NCBI GenBank assembly: GCA_021234155.1
Contig: JAJEKV010000192.1
Coordinates: forward strand, 331,001-395,000
Source: Isoetes taiwanensis
Taxonomy: Eukaryota > Streptophyta > Lycopodiopsida > Isoetales > Isoetaceae
Length of the DNA stretch: 64,000 nucleotides
Direction of reading: 5' to 3'
In this document: in pieces, positions 34,198 to 47,169 of the stretch
How positions within the stretch are numbered: position 1 is the stretch's first letter
Layout of the letters: each line of letters starts with the position of its first letter
Made by a program: the position numbers and the translations under genes
The notes under the pieces: generated by a model
The model's database searches: none
What the model saw: only the letters and a program-made list of their open reading frames with translations
Told to the model about the DNA's origin: nothing

Positions 34198-34246
34198 TAC
34201 AAGAAACTTATCGCGGCGGCCTATCGGCCGCCGCGAACGTTTCTCT
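34198..34246. repeat. Very stable GC-rich hairpin
   Basis: CGCGGCGGCC (from 34212), loop TATC, then GGCCGCCGCG form a perfect 10-bp GC stem in AT-rich surroundings. Outer arms AGAAAC and GTTTCT extend it past a small internal loop. It lies inside an unrecognised 103-codon plus frame (34148-34459). Confidence 0.8.
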
Positions 34247-36448
34247 TCCCCAACTCATCTATACACGCTAGAACATGCACAATTTGAATTTACATTTCTT
34301 TGTCTTGTGTTCAATGCCCCGCACGATAGAAGGGTGATGACCATAACGACAGGGCGGATCAAGGTTTCAGGTTCTCAAAGCATTGGACAGGGTGCAAATA
34401 CAACTATACCATTTCAATACAGTGGTGATTGCTGGAATGGGACTTTTTCAGCTCTATAGTGGCAAAACAGGGAATATGTTCTTTGATTTTTGAAAGCAAA
34501 AAGGCTTTTGTGAAGGCATTAAATCAATGACTTTAGGGACACTAACTATTATGTTCCTGCGTTCAACATACATAAATAATTTCCAACAAATACATTTAAC
34601 TGTTTTCAAGGTAGAACCATGAATGTATCTTGTGTGGCCATACATGTAGTGCTAAGTCTCAAACATATAATGTGACATGTACATAGCTGGCAAAGGCGGG
34701 TCCTGCTTTGCACTAAAAAGACATTTATGTTGCTATTCCCATTGCCATAACTATTCCATAAGACAATTTCACAAGAACTTTCTCAAACACGTAATATGCA
34801 AATTTTGGAGCACACTGGTGCCAGTGAGATGATTTGGCTTGACACCATGTTCTTGCATTGCACTAAAGAGACGATGTCTTGATCGGAAAGATTGCTTATC
34901 TTAGAACTGTTACTCAAAGTCTTCATACATGTTGTTCCCCAAGGTCTTCATACATGTTGCTGCTATCTTGATAACCGATTATCGATTGTGCTCTGAGTAG
35001 ATAAATTACACTGATAAAAAACATATTTGAAATGCTTCTGTCAAGGAAGATCCTCCTGCTATCTGCCAAAATAGACCAATATATCGAACATTAGAAATAG
35101 CAAAAACAATCAGGCAACTGTTTATAAAATCACAATGCAAGCTCCCTTGAAGGTGTGCTATCTGTAGCATGGAAGCTGGCTTCATATTTTTGTTGGCATG
35201 TAGAATATGACATTGTGCATATATCATATGTCTCAAACATGGGCAATGATGCAGATGATAATGCACTCACTATCTTAGTTAAAACTAATGCAACAATGCA
35301 TCTGAATGCAGTGATAATGCACTATAATAATGTGACATCATATCTGACCATCAAGCACCCTAGCTTAGATGTGCACAAAAGGCACTGATGTGTGCTTTCT
35401 CATATATGAAGTTTGGCACATGGCCCCCTGAAATCATGCCATAATGGACTGTCCCTGCTCCCATCTTAACAATTTTTCCAGGCAAATTTCAATGCAAGCT
35501 TTGCCATCTTTGCCACCTTGATGTTGAGTTATCCGGTTTCAACATTCTTGGGACTTCTTAAAGATATTACAATGTTCCCAATGTTTGTTATGATAGTAAC
35601 CATTTCTGTTTGGAACATTTTAAATGGCATTCATGCAGATGTGGAGTCATACAGCTAGGTCAATTCATGTTAGAGATGTACAGTAAGTATTCGTCTCTAT
35701 ATATCATCAGGCATGTATATTTTTATCTTTAACATACTGCTTTAATATTGTACTTCGCACATGCTTGCAATTTATAAGTCTCTTCACGTACGATATATCA
35801 AATGCTAAAAAAGACCCAAAATATGACATAATATAGCACCACATTGACATTGATCAATAACAATTGCCTTCCCAAATTTGCATCCACGACATTTTTAGCA
35901 CATGCAACTATTACACAGATCCTAAATCCACTGATCTTTAGTGTAATGTGAGGAAGGATCTTTCATGTTCCTTCATTGACAAAAGATGTAGGACAACAGA
36001 ACTTGTAAGATACAGACTTACAAACTATTCTACGTTTAACAAGAAGCTGTTCATATTGTTTGGAAGTTATATAAAGAGATACTGACCTTTTACTGCGGCA
36101 TAAACGGTTTCTGTTCTTTCTTTCAATTTATGCTTGATTCTAGTCATTTGGTCCAGAACTTCAATTTTTCCTCGAAAATCTCTGCCCAATGCAAAAAGTT
36201 ATTGATTCATTGATCATCATACATCATCATCATCAGAATTTGCAAACTTAACATTAACTAGGGACAAAATGAAAATAGGACGTCTGTAAAATGATCCTTC
36301 TATATATCTGTAAAAATGGAAAAAACATCTCTATATATTTCATAATCACATGGCCAGACATAATGCAGCCAAGATGTTCATGGCTAATATTTTATCCAAA
36401 GCCATTTCCTGCACATTATTTTGAAGGTCCTGTTGCACAGCACAAGCA
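34247..36448. other. Intergenic, no supported gene
   Basis: AT-rich sequence with only short frames. No motif or repeat can be supported. Confidence 0.4.
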
Positions 36449-37293
<845 letters not shown>

Positions 37294-37558
37294 TTAGAGC
37301 TCACGGTGCTCACAGTAGCGACTAGGCAAGGGCAAGATGTCTGGACAAAAATATAGGCATATACCTTCCTGTTATTCTCAAATGCGCTCTTGTCAAGAGT
37401 TTTTGATGAAGCCTAGAGTTTACCTGATCTAAGGCCGTGATTATGCCCATATCCAAGCTCTGATACTTACCATCCATTGTTTCTAACAGACCAAACTTCT
37501 TGAAGATATGGCATATAATCAGGCCTCTGAATCGCCCCATGGTCTTCAATGCCTTGAA

Positions 37559-38280
37559 TCACTCAACTAAGTTTTCCTCTAACACTTCCCACTTTAGCTT
37601 TTTTAAAACCCAAAGCCTTCTGTTATCCAAGGAATAAAGGTAGTCAGAAGAATGGATTGATCCTTGAAGGATTTTAAAAATCGCATCATCCATTTCCGTC
37701 ACATTTGTGTGGGCGAAAATCACAGAGCTTGTGACCTCTCCAAAACGGGAAGCCCCAGCTGCCCTTTGCAAGCCAGGACCTCCAGAAGAAAATAAAAGAC
37801 CCAAATCTTCTTTGCGAAAATCTGAGGCACCAAAAGACACATTCTTTGCCATACCTAAAAATTTTATTCTCTTGTTCTCAGAGGAGATCTCCATATCTGC
37901 CATAAATGCGGGTCTCCTGCGGCAACAGATCATTTGGGTTCAGGCCTTCGCCCTTTTGCATCCTCGATTCTTGCAAGGCCAAAGTTTTGGGGCTAAGGAT
38001 GTCGATTGTCGCCCTTTACTACTTCAAATCCTACATCCTGCAAGAGGCCGATCCCTGCATCCTTCAATATCTTGCAAGAGGTCGATTCCTGCATCCTTGC
38101 TTCAGAATAAATCTACAGGGGCTAGTTTTGCTGCATCGTCAGCCAGGGCCTCCACCTCTGCCTCCCACTCAGAAAGTAACAAAAAGCTCAGATGAATCTC
38201 TGCTAAGTATTCTTCATCGGAGCTTTGCGAGCACACGATTATTCTTCTAAAGCCACCGTGAGAGATCTCCAAGATTGGAC
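37559..38280 (-). other. Unrecognised minus-strand ORF (124 codons) and surroundings
   Basis: Minus 37933-37559 is open from ATG and reads MADMEISSENKRIKFLGMAK, then VFAHT-like hydrophobic patches and WVLKKLKWEVLEENLVE. I recognise no family. Upstream (38000-38120) the phrase GATCCCTGCATCCTTCAATA and a near copy show a small duplication. It could be a 5' exon of the same locus as the E2 pseudogene or an independent small gene. The plus-strand frames (37707-38195, 37906-38250) cover the same DNA and look like shadows. Confidence 0.25.
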
Positions 38281-38823
38281 GGAATCGTGTCGACCATCCA
38301 ATATTTTGTCGTTTAAGGTTTTAGAAAAGGAGAGAAAAATGTACGTGTCAAGCGCTTAGGTTGCTCTCAGCCCAGAAAAAATACCTCCTATTTTTCTTAA
38401 GAAGGAAAATGATACTGCTTTATATATGGAATGATAATATCACAATTGAAAAAAATTACACCTTATGATATAATATGGTCGAATCTCAACCAAGTGGCTA
38501 TTCTTTCTACATCATTCCAATAGTGTATGGTAAGGAGGCAAGAAGCTTCAACACAATGCAAAGAATCTTATTAGGTTGTCATTTGTCGTTTATTTGTGAA
38601 TAAAGAATGCACTAGATACATACACTCTCAGTGAAGTATATTAATCACACTAATCACAGGGAACTATAATTCAAATCACAATATTAGACAGGTTGAGAAG
38701 GTGGCCTCCAGCTCCGTTGGACTTTGAGAATATGTTAGGTAGCCGAAGAAGAAGACAATGAAATGAAAAAGCTTGGAATGGACTCCATTATTTATTTGAA
38801 GTGTCCTTTGAGTTTTGGTTTTT
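38281..38823. other. Downstream of the phosphate transporter, non-coding
   Basis: AT-rich sequence that probably includes the 3' UTR of the transporter. No gene is supported. Confidence 0.4.
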
Positions 38824-40497
38824 CTATATGTCAGTCAACTGCTCAGGCTCCTTGCGTGTCTGCTGAAATTCGTCCTCGCCGGAAAGATCTTCTAAAGACC
38901 TTCCGTTGGTCTCTGGAAGAGGAAGAGTGAACAAGAACCCAATAGCATTTGTAGCGGCAAGAATAAACAGAGATTTCTGGTAACCAATTCCAGTCGGATA
39001 ACCTGGATCGGTATCAGCTTTATGGCTGCTTTGGGCAGCATACAGAAATCCAAAGGCTCCAACTATGGCACCAGCCTTGCCGGAAGCTGCAGAAATACCA
39101 TGGCATGTGGATCTGAGCCTGGCAGGGAAGAGTTCTGCCGGAATGATGAAAGTGGTAGCATTGGGCCCAAAATTAGCGAAGAAGAAAGTGAAGGCATATA
39201 ATACGAGAAATGTTGTATGATGCCCGCCGCACCAACCTTTGCTGCTGCATTTAGTACCTCTGAGAGAGTAATATGGAATAGAAATTGCCAGCATGAAGGC
39301 AGTCATGAAGAAAAATCCGAGCAGCTGGATGGGTTTTCTTCCAATTCTGTCTACCAATGCAATTGTGAAAAAATAACCTGGAACTGTGGCACAGAGGGCA
39401 ATCAAAGCCTGAGCTCTAGCTACTCTATACAATTCCGTTAAAGCACTCATGGTTTTTGCAGGTGGAAGCCAGCCTACAGCAGTCAGCACATCTTTCTGGA
39501 ACAAATTTTGACTGTAAAATGCAATATCCAGAAAGAACCAAGTTGTTGCAGTGCCCATGAGCTGAATTCCATGTCTCCTTGCAAACTCCCAGCTAAATAA
39601 CCCATATTGTTCTCTTTCAGCCTCTTTATCAGGGGTTTCTGGCTGCAGCTCTACGGTCATGACCCTGGCCATGTCTGCAGTGGCTTTCTGTATGTTGCCT
39701 TCAACGAGAGCAGTGTATCTGGCTGTTTCAGGCATCCTCATTCGCCAGTAGAACGTCAGAGCTGCCGGAATTGCCCCAACCATGAAAATAATTCTCCACG
39801 CAAAATCAGCCTGTGGAGCAGTGGACAGAACTGCATTTTCGGCAAAAGTTGGTCTTGGAAATTCGTTCTTAAAAGCCGTGGAAACAATAATCGAGATGGT
39901 TGCAGCGACTAGAATTCCAATTCCCTGCATGGCAAAAACAGCAGCGACAAAAGAGCCCCTGGTTTTGGTGTTAGAATATTCTGACATGATAACAGCAGAA
40001 AGGGGATAATCTCCCCCGATTCCAAATCCAAGCCAGAATCTGAAGAAACAGAGCGTAGTCATGACGGATTTAGCAGTATGGCCGAAGGATAAGCCAGATG
40101 CAATCGACATGACGACCATGAGCATGAGGGTGATTCCGTAAACCTTTTTTCTGCCCAATTTGTCGCCCAGCCATCCGAAGAAGAGCTGCCCTGCCAGAGT
40201 GCCGCACAGAGCCACTCCATTCACAGCCGCTGATACATTTGGAGGCAGAGATCCAGGCTTTCCCGTGGCCGCATCATAGTAATACAACCGACCCAACAAT
40301 CTGGTTACAAACGAGATGCAAAATAGATCGTATGCATCTGTGAAAAAGCCCATTCCGGCTATAATTATGGCATTGAAATGGTAGAGCTGGGTTTTAGCCC
40401 GATCCAAGGCTGTCAAGACCTGAAGGCCTCCTCCTTTCGATCTCACATCCGCAGGGCTCGCATATACCGCCGACATCGCTCCGATCCTTTGAGCCAA
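38824..40497 (-). CDS. PHT1: PHT1-family high-affinity phosphate:H+ symporter
   Basis: This plasma-membrane major-facilitator protein imports inorganic phosphate with protons. The intact, intronless ORF has 557 residues (the family usually has 510-560). The start is set by ATG at 40497, with [20 protein letters not shown] leading into the first span. The PHT1 signature [15 protein letters not shown] sits at about residues 157-171, followed by [16 protein letters not shown]. The MFS loop motif [11 protein letters not shown] (about 109-119) and its repeat VDRIGRKP in the second half are present. About twelve spans are divided by a long hydrophilic loop after TM6 ([20 protein letters not shown]). 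The C-terminus carries [16 protein letters not shown] as in plant PHT1. Two P1BS sites upstream suggest PHR1-type control by phosphate starvation. The locus could serve roots or arbuscular mycorrhiza; sequence alone does not decide. Confidence 0.97.
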   Translation of the reverse strand: MAQRIGAMSAVYASPADVRSKGGGLQVLTALDRAKTQLYHFNAIIIAGMGFFTDAYDLFCISFVTRLLGRLYYYDAATGKPGSLPPNVSAAVNGVALCGTLAGQLFFGWLGDKLGRKKVYGITLMLMVVMSIASGLSFGHTAKSVMTTLCFFRFWLGFGIGGDYPLSAVIMSEYSNTKTRGSFVAAVFAMQGIGILVAATISIIVSTAFKNEFPRPTFAENAVLSTAPQADFAWRIIFMVGAIPAALTFYWRMRMPETARYTALVEGNIQKATADMARVMTVELQPETPDKEAEREQYGLFSWEFARRHGIQLMGTATTWFFLDIAFYSQNLFQKDVLTAVGWLPPAKTMSALTELYRVARAQALIALCATVPGYFFTIALVDRIGRKPIQLLGFFFMTAFMLAISIPYYSLRGTKCSSKGWCGGHHTTFLVLYAFTFFFANFGPNATTFIIPAELFPARLRSTCHGISAASGKAGAIVGAFGFLYAAQSSHKADTDPGYPTGIGYQKSLFILAATNAIGFLFTLPLPETNGRSLEDLSGEDEFQQTRKEPEQLTDI

Positions 40498-40549
40498 AGG
40501 CTAACAAATTTTGTAAGCCTTTTGTTTGGTTCAAAAATCAAAGGCGAAC

Positions 40550-40556
40550 ATTTATA
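40550..40556 (-). promoter_or_regulatory. TATA box of the PHT1 gene
   Basis: TATAAAT on the minus strand lies 53 bp upstream of the start codon, implying a 5' UTR of only about 20-30 nt. Confidence 0.6.
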
Positions 40557-40602
40557 GGATTAGTCTAACCCCTTGAACACGGTGTTGACAATTTCGGAAT
40601 TC

Positions 40603-40610
40603 GCATATCC
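40603..40610. promoter_or_regulatory. P1BS element (PHR1-binding site), copy 1
   Basis: GCATATCC fits the palindromic consensus GNATATNC and lies about 110 bp upstream of the PHT1 start codon. P1BS is the established binding site of PHR1-type MYB-CC factors in phosphate-starvation promoters. Confidence 0.6.
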
Positions 40611-40634
40611 TTCACATATCCTTTGCTTACGTTT

Positions 40635-40642
40635 GTATATAC
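40635..40642. promoter_or_regulatory. P1BS element (PHR1-binding site), copy 2
   Basis: GTATATAC is a fully palindromic match to GNATATNC, 25 bp beyond copy 1 and about 140 bp from the start codon. Paired P1BS sites are common in strongly phosphate-responsive promoters. Confidence 0.6.
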
Positions 40643-40649
40643 GCCATTC

Positions 40650-42959
40650 TTCCGCTCTATACGTATACTAGAGACATTTTTTTTTTGGAACTCGTAAGTA
40701 TATGCTGGTACAATCTAGGGAAGATACCAGATCCATCTCATCATGCTAATACAAGCCAAATGGCCAGCTCTCATTGCACCTTCACCATTGACATTAATTT
40801 TTAATCTGAGCAATCCAGCTCACTTGTCCTTCATAGCTGCATTGCTTAGTTTAGGAATTTCCTCCGAAGCTTTGTAAGCTACTGTGTGGAAATAAAATTT
40901 GGCAGTACAGTTTAAAAACAACTATAAAATTTCCTGCTAAAAATAGGCGTTTTTCTTGGTACCTCCGGCAAAAATGTGGAGGGAGTTCATAACTGGTAGG
41001 CTAGCCTAAATCTAGTAGGAACACTGCCAATTATATGCAAAAAAATTTCCCCAACCAAGGCTGTATTGGCACTGGCACATGTAATTTCAAATCCGTCGAA
41101 GTTAAGATTCTCCATAATTGCATAAATTATGGAGATGAATAAAATCTTCATATACCATGAGTATATGATTCTCTACTTATATCATTCATCAATGATTCCA
41201 TTGACTTTGAAACCCCAATAGATAAGTATCCATGGTTGGCAAAGCCCAAAAGTCAAGAATACAAAACCTAGATGTACATATCATATGATAGCGACTTTGT
41301 ATGACATGCCAAATTTGGTGGCTAAGAAAAACTAGTGTTCTTTAGCCTAACCTAAGACTTCTCTCAACTATTCAACTTGCATCCAAATTTATGTATCCTA
41401 TTTTGACAAGTAGATCCAAAGAAAAATGCAAGTTGGAAATTATCTCTTTGTATATCCAATTTCACCTCATAATCATAAGGTCTTGATTTCATTGCATTTA
41501 TAAGGTTGTTGATGATCATTTTCTAGGAAAGGCAGATTTTTAATCAAACTCATTTGGCATCATTAGTAGAGATAAAGCTTTTCTTTGCACCTCTTTGCAT
41601 CCTACTAGGGGCAAAAAAATTATCTTCTATTTGCTAAACAAGTTTTGCATGATAGTTAGACAAAATACTTCGTCTACATCAGTTAAAAATCGTGGGTTCT
41701 AGTTTAGGTTGATCTTCTTCTAAGTGTAAATTACATTAGAAGTAGAAGAAACTCCAACAGAAGTGCAAGCTTGGGATTAAAGAGTTTGATACATATGGAA
41801 TTGTGCATAAGTTTAAATTGGTCAATGAATTGTCATAAAATTAGCTCTACAACAAGGATTCTAGTATCTAAGTCTGTTGGTGTAGTTTGTCAAAATTCTT
41901 TCAATTGATTTTCATATGTTTAGGTTCTTGTTTTATTTCTAATTTTGTCTTTCTAATTACAAAGTTGCTTTCCAATTTTTGCTATCTTTTCTCATCATGG
42001 AGATCATTATCATAAGACATTTGCATACACACTGTGTCCAACTGCAACTGAAAAGTATATTTCATCACAACTTCAAAGCATGTCTCAAGATACTGATTGT
42101 TCTCAATGGCCAAGAATACACACACTGAAGAAGATAAGACATAAACCTACAAGTCGACTGAGCTTTAATTGCCAAGTATGGAGGCACACAGTGCCCCTAA
42201 TAAATTGTCAAATGTAGGGATAGTATAGATCCCAATAGACAGACAATCCATTTGTGCCAAATAATTTCAAGAATTGTGTGGTCTATTATATCCATATATC
42301 ACTGCCTTCGTTTCACAGTGGACATGTGCTCTACATATTGAAAAAAATAGCAAGGTGTTTATACTAACGATTAACAAAACATGAGAGGTAGCTCTCATGA
42401 ACCTAGATATTATGAAGCACATATGCAGTTGCACAGGATGACTTGTGACTTTATGTATTGTAGATGTCAATCAATCTCTAATTCTTGAAGCCAGGATATA
42501 GAAAAGAAGTGGCTACTTACAACTATGATCTTGTAAGTGGATTTGTCAATTATTTGCCTAGGGTTTGATATGATAGTGATGGCAGTGGAAGATTTGATTA
42601 GAGCTTTTCATTGGAACTCTACGATAAGATTTAGTAGAGTAGCTTTTAACTACAATTCCTGTGTATTCTCTGCTTTGACAGAGTTGGATCCTTAAAAGTC
42701 ACGACTCTAATTTCAAAGGCATCACTCATTCAAAAAACCATTTTCCACACAATTTGTTTCATCTCGAGGTCCTGGTGGGCTTGAAGTTGAGGCAGTTTAT
42801 ACCTTGTCTACTTTCTTTGATCTTCAATATGAGTCCCGTGGCCAAAGGCACATAAATATTCATGAAATATGGGGAGCCATGCAACAAAGGTGTAGCAGGA
42901 TCTGCCTCTGCCACTAAGTCTTGAAATGTAGGCAAAAGGACAAAGAGACCACAAGATAA
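40650..42959. other. Intergenic, no supported gene
   Basis: AT-rich with short frames only. No motif or repeat is strong enough to report. Confidence 0.4.
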
Positions 42960-43616
42960 CTCAACGTGAGGATATCACAACCCCTTGACATGAGTCCTCT
43001 ACGATAGGATATCACCGCCTTCATGGCATAATAGGCCATGCCTCATGGATTATAGCTTTAGCTGCTCTAACAGGGGTCGTCCACCTAGCACCCATCCCTT
43101 GCCAGGGAATCAACGAGGAAGAAAATGGACGTGCCATTCATCCCGTCTTCCCTCGGGACCGTCCTAGCTACAATAGCGTAAATAAACATGAACACGTGAT
43201 ATCAAACATAAATAGCTCCCCTCAAAGGGTGGCTCACTATAGTATACATGTTAAAGCATATCAACAACGTTATCATAGGGGAGATCCTACTCAAAGCTCA
43301 GACTCAAGGGGTATGGACTGATGGCTTGGATCTCCAGAAGTCATTGCAGACAAAATTCATGGCAATGGATTGGGCTGGGATAGGAACATGGCTGTTGGAT
43401 AGTCCTCTCCATTCGCCCTTCCGTTGAAGATTCTTGGGATCGGACCGTAGCCTGCCAGGTGCATAGTCAAGGGGCTACTACTGGGTTTCATCTTCCCAGT
43501 CTCGATGAGGCAGGAGGGGTTCATCTCCCTCCAGAGGTATGCATGCCCATCACAGGCAGCTAGAGGGCCACTGCCCATCTACGACTTGAACCTCATTGAA
43601 GGCGACACATCACCCA

Positions 43617-45513
43617 CACTACAAGAGAAATGGGTTATTAGAGTCAGTTTTAGCATCAGACCTTAGTTATAATCTTAGACAAGACATGAAAAAATAAAAG
43701 AGAACTGCTAAACTAACACTATGACTGACGCTACAACTGACTCTACGTTCTGTCGTTTAAACGTCAGCACTAGCGTCAGACAAGATCATCAGAATTAAAG
43801 TCAGAATATGCATCAGAATTAGAGTCAAAATGTGCATCGGAATAGAGTCAGAATTTGCATCAGTATTAGAATCAAAATTTGCGTCAATATTAGAGTCAGA
43901 ATTTGCGTTGGAATGAGTCAATATAGAGTCAAAATTTGCATCAGTATTAGAATCAAAATTTGCGTCAATGGTCTAAAAGGGAAATTATTTATATCAGGGA
44001 TCTCTTGTATGACTTCAATTATCATGATTCTGCTCTCAAAGATCTTGGGCATGACTCAGAGCACCTTTTTAATAGCATCTCTCAGAAATTGGTTGTGGGC
44101 AACTGGCACAATTCTCAGGATTTTTGGCATATAAATGGCTTCTGTGGTTATAAAGTTAGCAAAGCCTATAGTTATTTTAACAAGGATCAATCGATCTCGA
44201 TTCATGCCAAATGGAATATTGACACTCAAAGGGCTGCTAGGAATCTCAAGTTTCTTTGAAAGTGTCGTGTCCGACCTAAAATTAGAGCCTTTATCTGGCA
44301 TCTCTGGCATAAAGCTCTAGCCACAAACAGGAAGAGGTGGAGGCTTGGCATGTCCGATTTTGATATTATGCATTTATGAACTTTTGAATCATATGAGACA
44401 AATACGATAAATGCACACTTTATGGTATATTTGTAGCCTTGCCAATCTTGTTCTAGCCACATGGGATGGTATGAAATGAAGACTTTGAGATACAGAAAAT
44501 TTAGAGAGAGTAATTATAGTATGAGTGTAGGGGCAAATGATTCTTTGAATAGATGGCAAGTGCCTCTTTTGGTATCTTTGCATATGGGATCATTTATAAA
44601 ATGCTTAAAAAGAATAACAAGTGCATGACTAGTTAGATTGCATTCTATATGAGTTGATGGTATAGAATTGGACATAGAGTATGATAGCATCAACTCTGGA
44701 GATAGCATACAAACAAGAGCTAAATCACATGTTAGCATGAGTAGTACTACTATAAGAGTCAACGGTAGCGTCAGACATAGGGTTAGATATAGAATCAATA
44801 AAAGCATCAAACATAGAGTCATTGGTAGAGTCGGAATTAGATTTGACGATAGTGTCAGACGTAGAGTCAGAATTAAAGATCAATATAGAGTCATATGTAG
44901 CATCAATGGTAAGGTTAGGACTAGAGTCAACAGTAGCGCCAGACATAGGGTTAGATTTAGAGTCAATAATAGCATCAAACATAGTCGTTGGTAGTCAGAA
45001 TTAGAACGAATGATAGTGTCAGACATAGTGTCAAAATTAGAGGTCAATATAAAGTCATATATAGCATCAATGGTAAGGTCAGGACTAGGGTTAGATGACA
45101 TGCATGCTTCAACCTAATGCTAGCACCGTTGACTCATAATGCATTAGCTCATGCATCAGTTATAACGTCAGTTATAGCGTTAGATTTGTTAAAATGATAT
45201 AGCGTCATCTCTAGAGTCAGACATAGCGTCACAATTAGAGTTAGAGTACATGTATGCCTGAACCTAATGCTAACACCTATGACTCATAATGCATAAGCAC
45301 ATGCGTCAGTTGTAACGTCAGTTATAGCATTAGATTGGTTAGAATGATATAGCATCATCCATAGAACCAGACATAGCGTCAGAATTAGCAGCAGAGAAAT
45401 AACTAACCATAAGTGTTGCTATTAACTACAGAACACTATTTTCACCTCAAAAGACACAAAAAATATCCTTCTGACGCTATAACTGACTCTAATACCCCTT
45501 TTCTCTTGTAGTA
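43617..45513. mobile_element. Non-autonomous CACTA (En/Spm) transposon
   Basis: The left end CACTACAAGAGAAATGGG and the right end (minus strand) ACTACAAGAGAAAAGGGG continue as inverted repeats for about 40 bp, both running into TATTAGAGTCAGTT. CACTACAAGA is the canonical plant CACTA terminus; the right end has lost its last base (A in place of G). Both subterminal regions are packed with degenerate TAGCGTCAGA / TTAGAGTCAGAAT words (43790-43975 and 44690-45480), as expected for transposase-binding repeats. There is no transposase. A 3-bp target duplication is not evident. Confidence 0.85.
43960..44400 (+). pseudogene. LINE zf-RVT / RNase H-flank fragment carried inside the CACTA element
   Basis: One frame reads VVGNWHNSQDFWHINGFCGY, KVSKAYSYF and AKWNIDTQRAARNLKFL. 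The next frame reads CRVRPKIRAFIWHLWHKALA, then TNRKRWRLGMSDF. This is the plant LINE zf-RVT pattern (S.K.AY, then P.K...F.W.L....L.T...L...G). It lies between the two CACTA subterminal arrays, so it was either captured or inserted there. It is broken and too short to function. Confidence 0.65.
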
Positions 45514-45770
45514 AGAGGTGTCGAGCCCATGCCTTGCCCACACGCAGTGGCAAGCCATTAGGCCTAGCCCGCTAGGATCCCTAGTAGGCTTTGCACACCA
45601 GAGCTTAATTGGCAATTAATGAGGCTATCTAGATACATCAACTACTGAAGTTTTCAGGGTCTCTACCCCCCTTCCCAATACACAGGAGTGTGCATAGAAT
45701 AGAACATCATCACCATAGAACTGAAATACAGAATAACATCTAATCTATCTATCTAAACATACATAGGTAG

Positions 45771-46302
45771 GTTCCTTTGTTAGGGCTTGTAATTTCAGTA
45801 ACTACAAGGTGCCAAGGCTAACTAATATGCTATCCCAGCTCATTCCGGATTAAAAGTCAGCATTGCACAACAGGATCATTGTTTACCTGATTCCTGGCTT
45901 CCTCCCGCACCTCTAATCGCGTCCATGCCTTTGCTTGAGTCGAAGGCAGCTGAACCTGGAGGATCTGCTGTGCAAAGGCAGCTTGGTAGCGTCTGGCAAT
46001 GCGAACTAGCAGCTTGACTTGGCCAGAATGACCCAAGGAAGCCGAAATGCGATATGAAAAGCATCAAGCATTGGCATCAGAAAAGGAACTGAAAGAAACC
46101 ATATTTCATTTTTTATTTCAAAAGCAGGAACTTTTGGGTTACAAGGTGAAGTGCATTCAAATGAAAACAATTTCACATTTATGTCAACGTGGGTGTCCAA
46201 TGAGAGACTATCAGGAATTTGAGTCTTTACTTCAGGCTCATGGGCTACCTAATGCCCTGTAGAAGGCATTTATCCATGTTATAGCTAGTGTGCTCATGTT
46301 TT
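45771..46302. other. Intergenic, no supported gene
   Basis: Short unrecognised frames only (46047-46262 plus, 45876-46200 minus). Confidence 0.35.
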
Positions 46303-47140
46303 CTAAAAATCCTCCAACAAAACTATTTCGATATGAATAACATGCCTAAACTCTTTAGGAATAGACCCTGTTAGCTGATTGTCACTTAGAATCTCTCGAT
46401 CAAGCCTGTCGTCTTTGAGAACAAAGACTTGAAGAAGTTGAAAGTGCTTGCATATTTGAAAGGTACACTTGCATGTGCCTTTAGCAGAAAGCATGAAAAT
46501 GAAAATGAAACTTGAAAATGATGTTGCTAGAATGTTTCTTTTCTGATCTCACTTAGCTAGGGTGCTCTATCTTGCATTTGTTTGAGTTGCAAGGTTTGAT
46601 GCTATGTAAACATGGTGCATAATATTTACAGGATAAATCAGTCTGTGTTCTATTTAGTGGCTTTAGCTCTAAATGATTGTTGCTAGTGTAGGTTCTTGCT
46701 GATGTTGCTTCATGTCCGTGCACGATAAGGCAAATAGAGTAGATAGGGTTGCTTATAGGGTTGGTAGATGTTTTAGCATGAGCTTTTAGGTTGTTTAAGG
46801 TGTAGTCTCAGTTTATATATTGTCTGTAGGGTGCTGCTAAGTGTTGCTCTTTTTGCTGCCATGTCTGTTGCAAAGGGGTTAGTCTGAGGCCTTGTAGGCA
46901 TGTAAAGTAACAGGGGCAACTAGTTGCCTTTTGTTTGTAGGGCTGCCTTTGGCATTTGTAGGGGATGATTATCACTTAGAATTTCTGCAGCAAGCCCGTT
47001 GTCATGGAGAACAAGGACTTGAAGAAGTTGAAGGTGCTTGCATATTTGAAAGGTACACTTGCAAAAAAGGTGCTCTTCGAGAATCGAGAGAGATGTCCTC
47101 ACATCCATTGGATGGTTGCCACCTGCCAAAACCAAAACCA
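46303..47140 (-). pseudogene. Two duplicated leucine-rich-repeat fragments
   Basis: Minus 46494-46340 reads CTFQICKHFQLLQVFVLKDD, then LSDNQLTGSIPKEF. The second half fits the plant LRR consensus (LxxNxLTGxIPxxF) of receptor kinases. Minus 47075-46950 carries a close copy, CTFQICKHLQLLQVLVLHDN and LSDNH. The two DNA copies share GACTTGAAGAAGTTGAA and GCTTGCATATTTGAAAGGTA. Nothing else of a receptor kinase is present. The second copy ends close to the Helitron-type end at 47141. Confidence 0.55.
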
Positions 47141-47169
47141 CTAGAAACGTGTGCCCGGCAATGCCGGGC
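47141..47169 (-). mobile_element. Helitron-type 3' terminus (second copy)
   Basis: On the minus strand a hairpin GCCCGGC, ATT, GCCGGGC (47169-47153) is followed after 8 nt by CTAG and T (47144-47140). The stem is identical to that at 12113-12129, so both ends probably belong to one family. The body extends to higher coordinates; the 5' end was not identified. Confidence 0.6.

Larger units (their letters stand above)
42960..45770 (-). mobile_element. Diverged antisense LTR, split by a CACTA element
   Basis: Read on the minus strand, 45770-45514 and 43616-42960 align with the middle of the LTRs at 48-55 kb. Shared words include GTATTGGGAAGGGGGTAGAG, GGCAAGGCATGGGCTCGACA (one mismatch), CCCAGCCCAATCCATTGYCA and GAGCCACCCTTTGAGG-like sequence. 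It is about 75-80% similar by eye, so this is an older insertion of the same family in reverse orientation. The first ~500 bp of the LTR are not recognisable. Confidence 0.75.

Noticed and set aside
34198-34246. GC hairpin as a Helitron 3' end
   Set aside because: The bases 8 nt after the hairpin on the minus strand are CTTG, not CTRR, and the other strand shows no suitable end.
39217-40009. Plus-strand ORFs (74-101 codons) over the PHT1 gene
   Set aside because: Antisense shadows of a complete, conserved transporter.
44668-45101. Serine/aspartate-rich ORFs in both directions
   Set aside because: They read through the TAGAGTCA subterminal repeats of the CACTA element.
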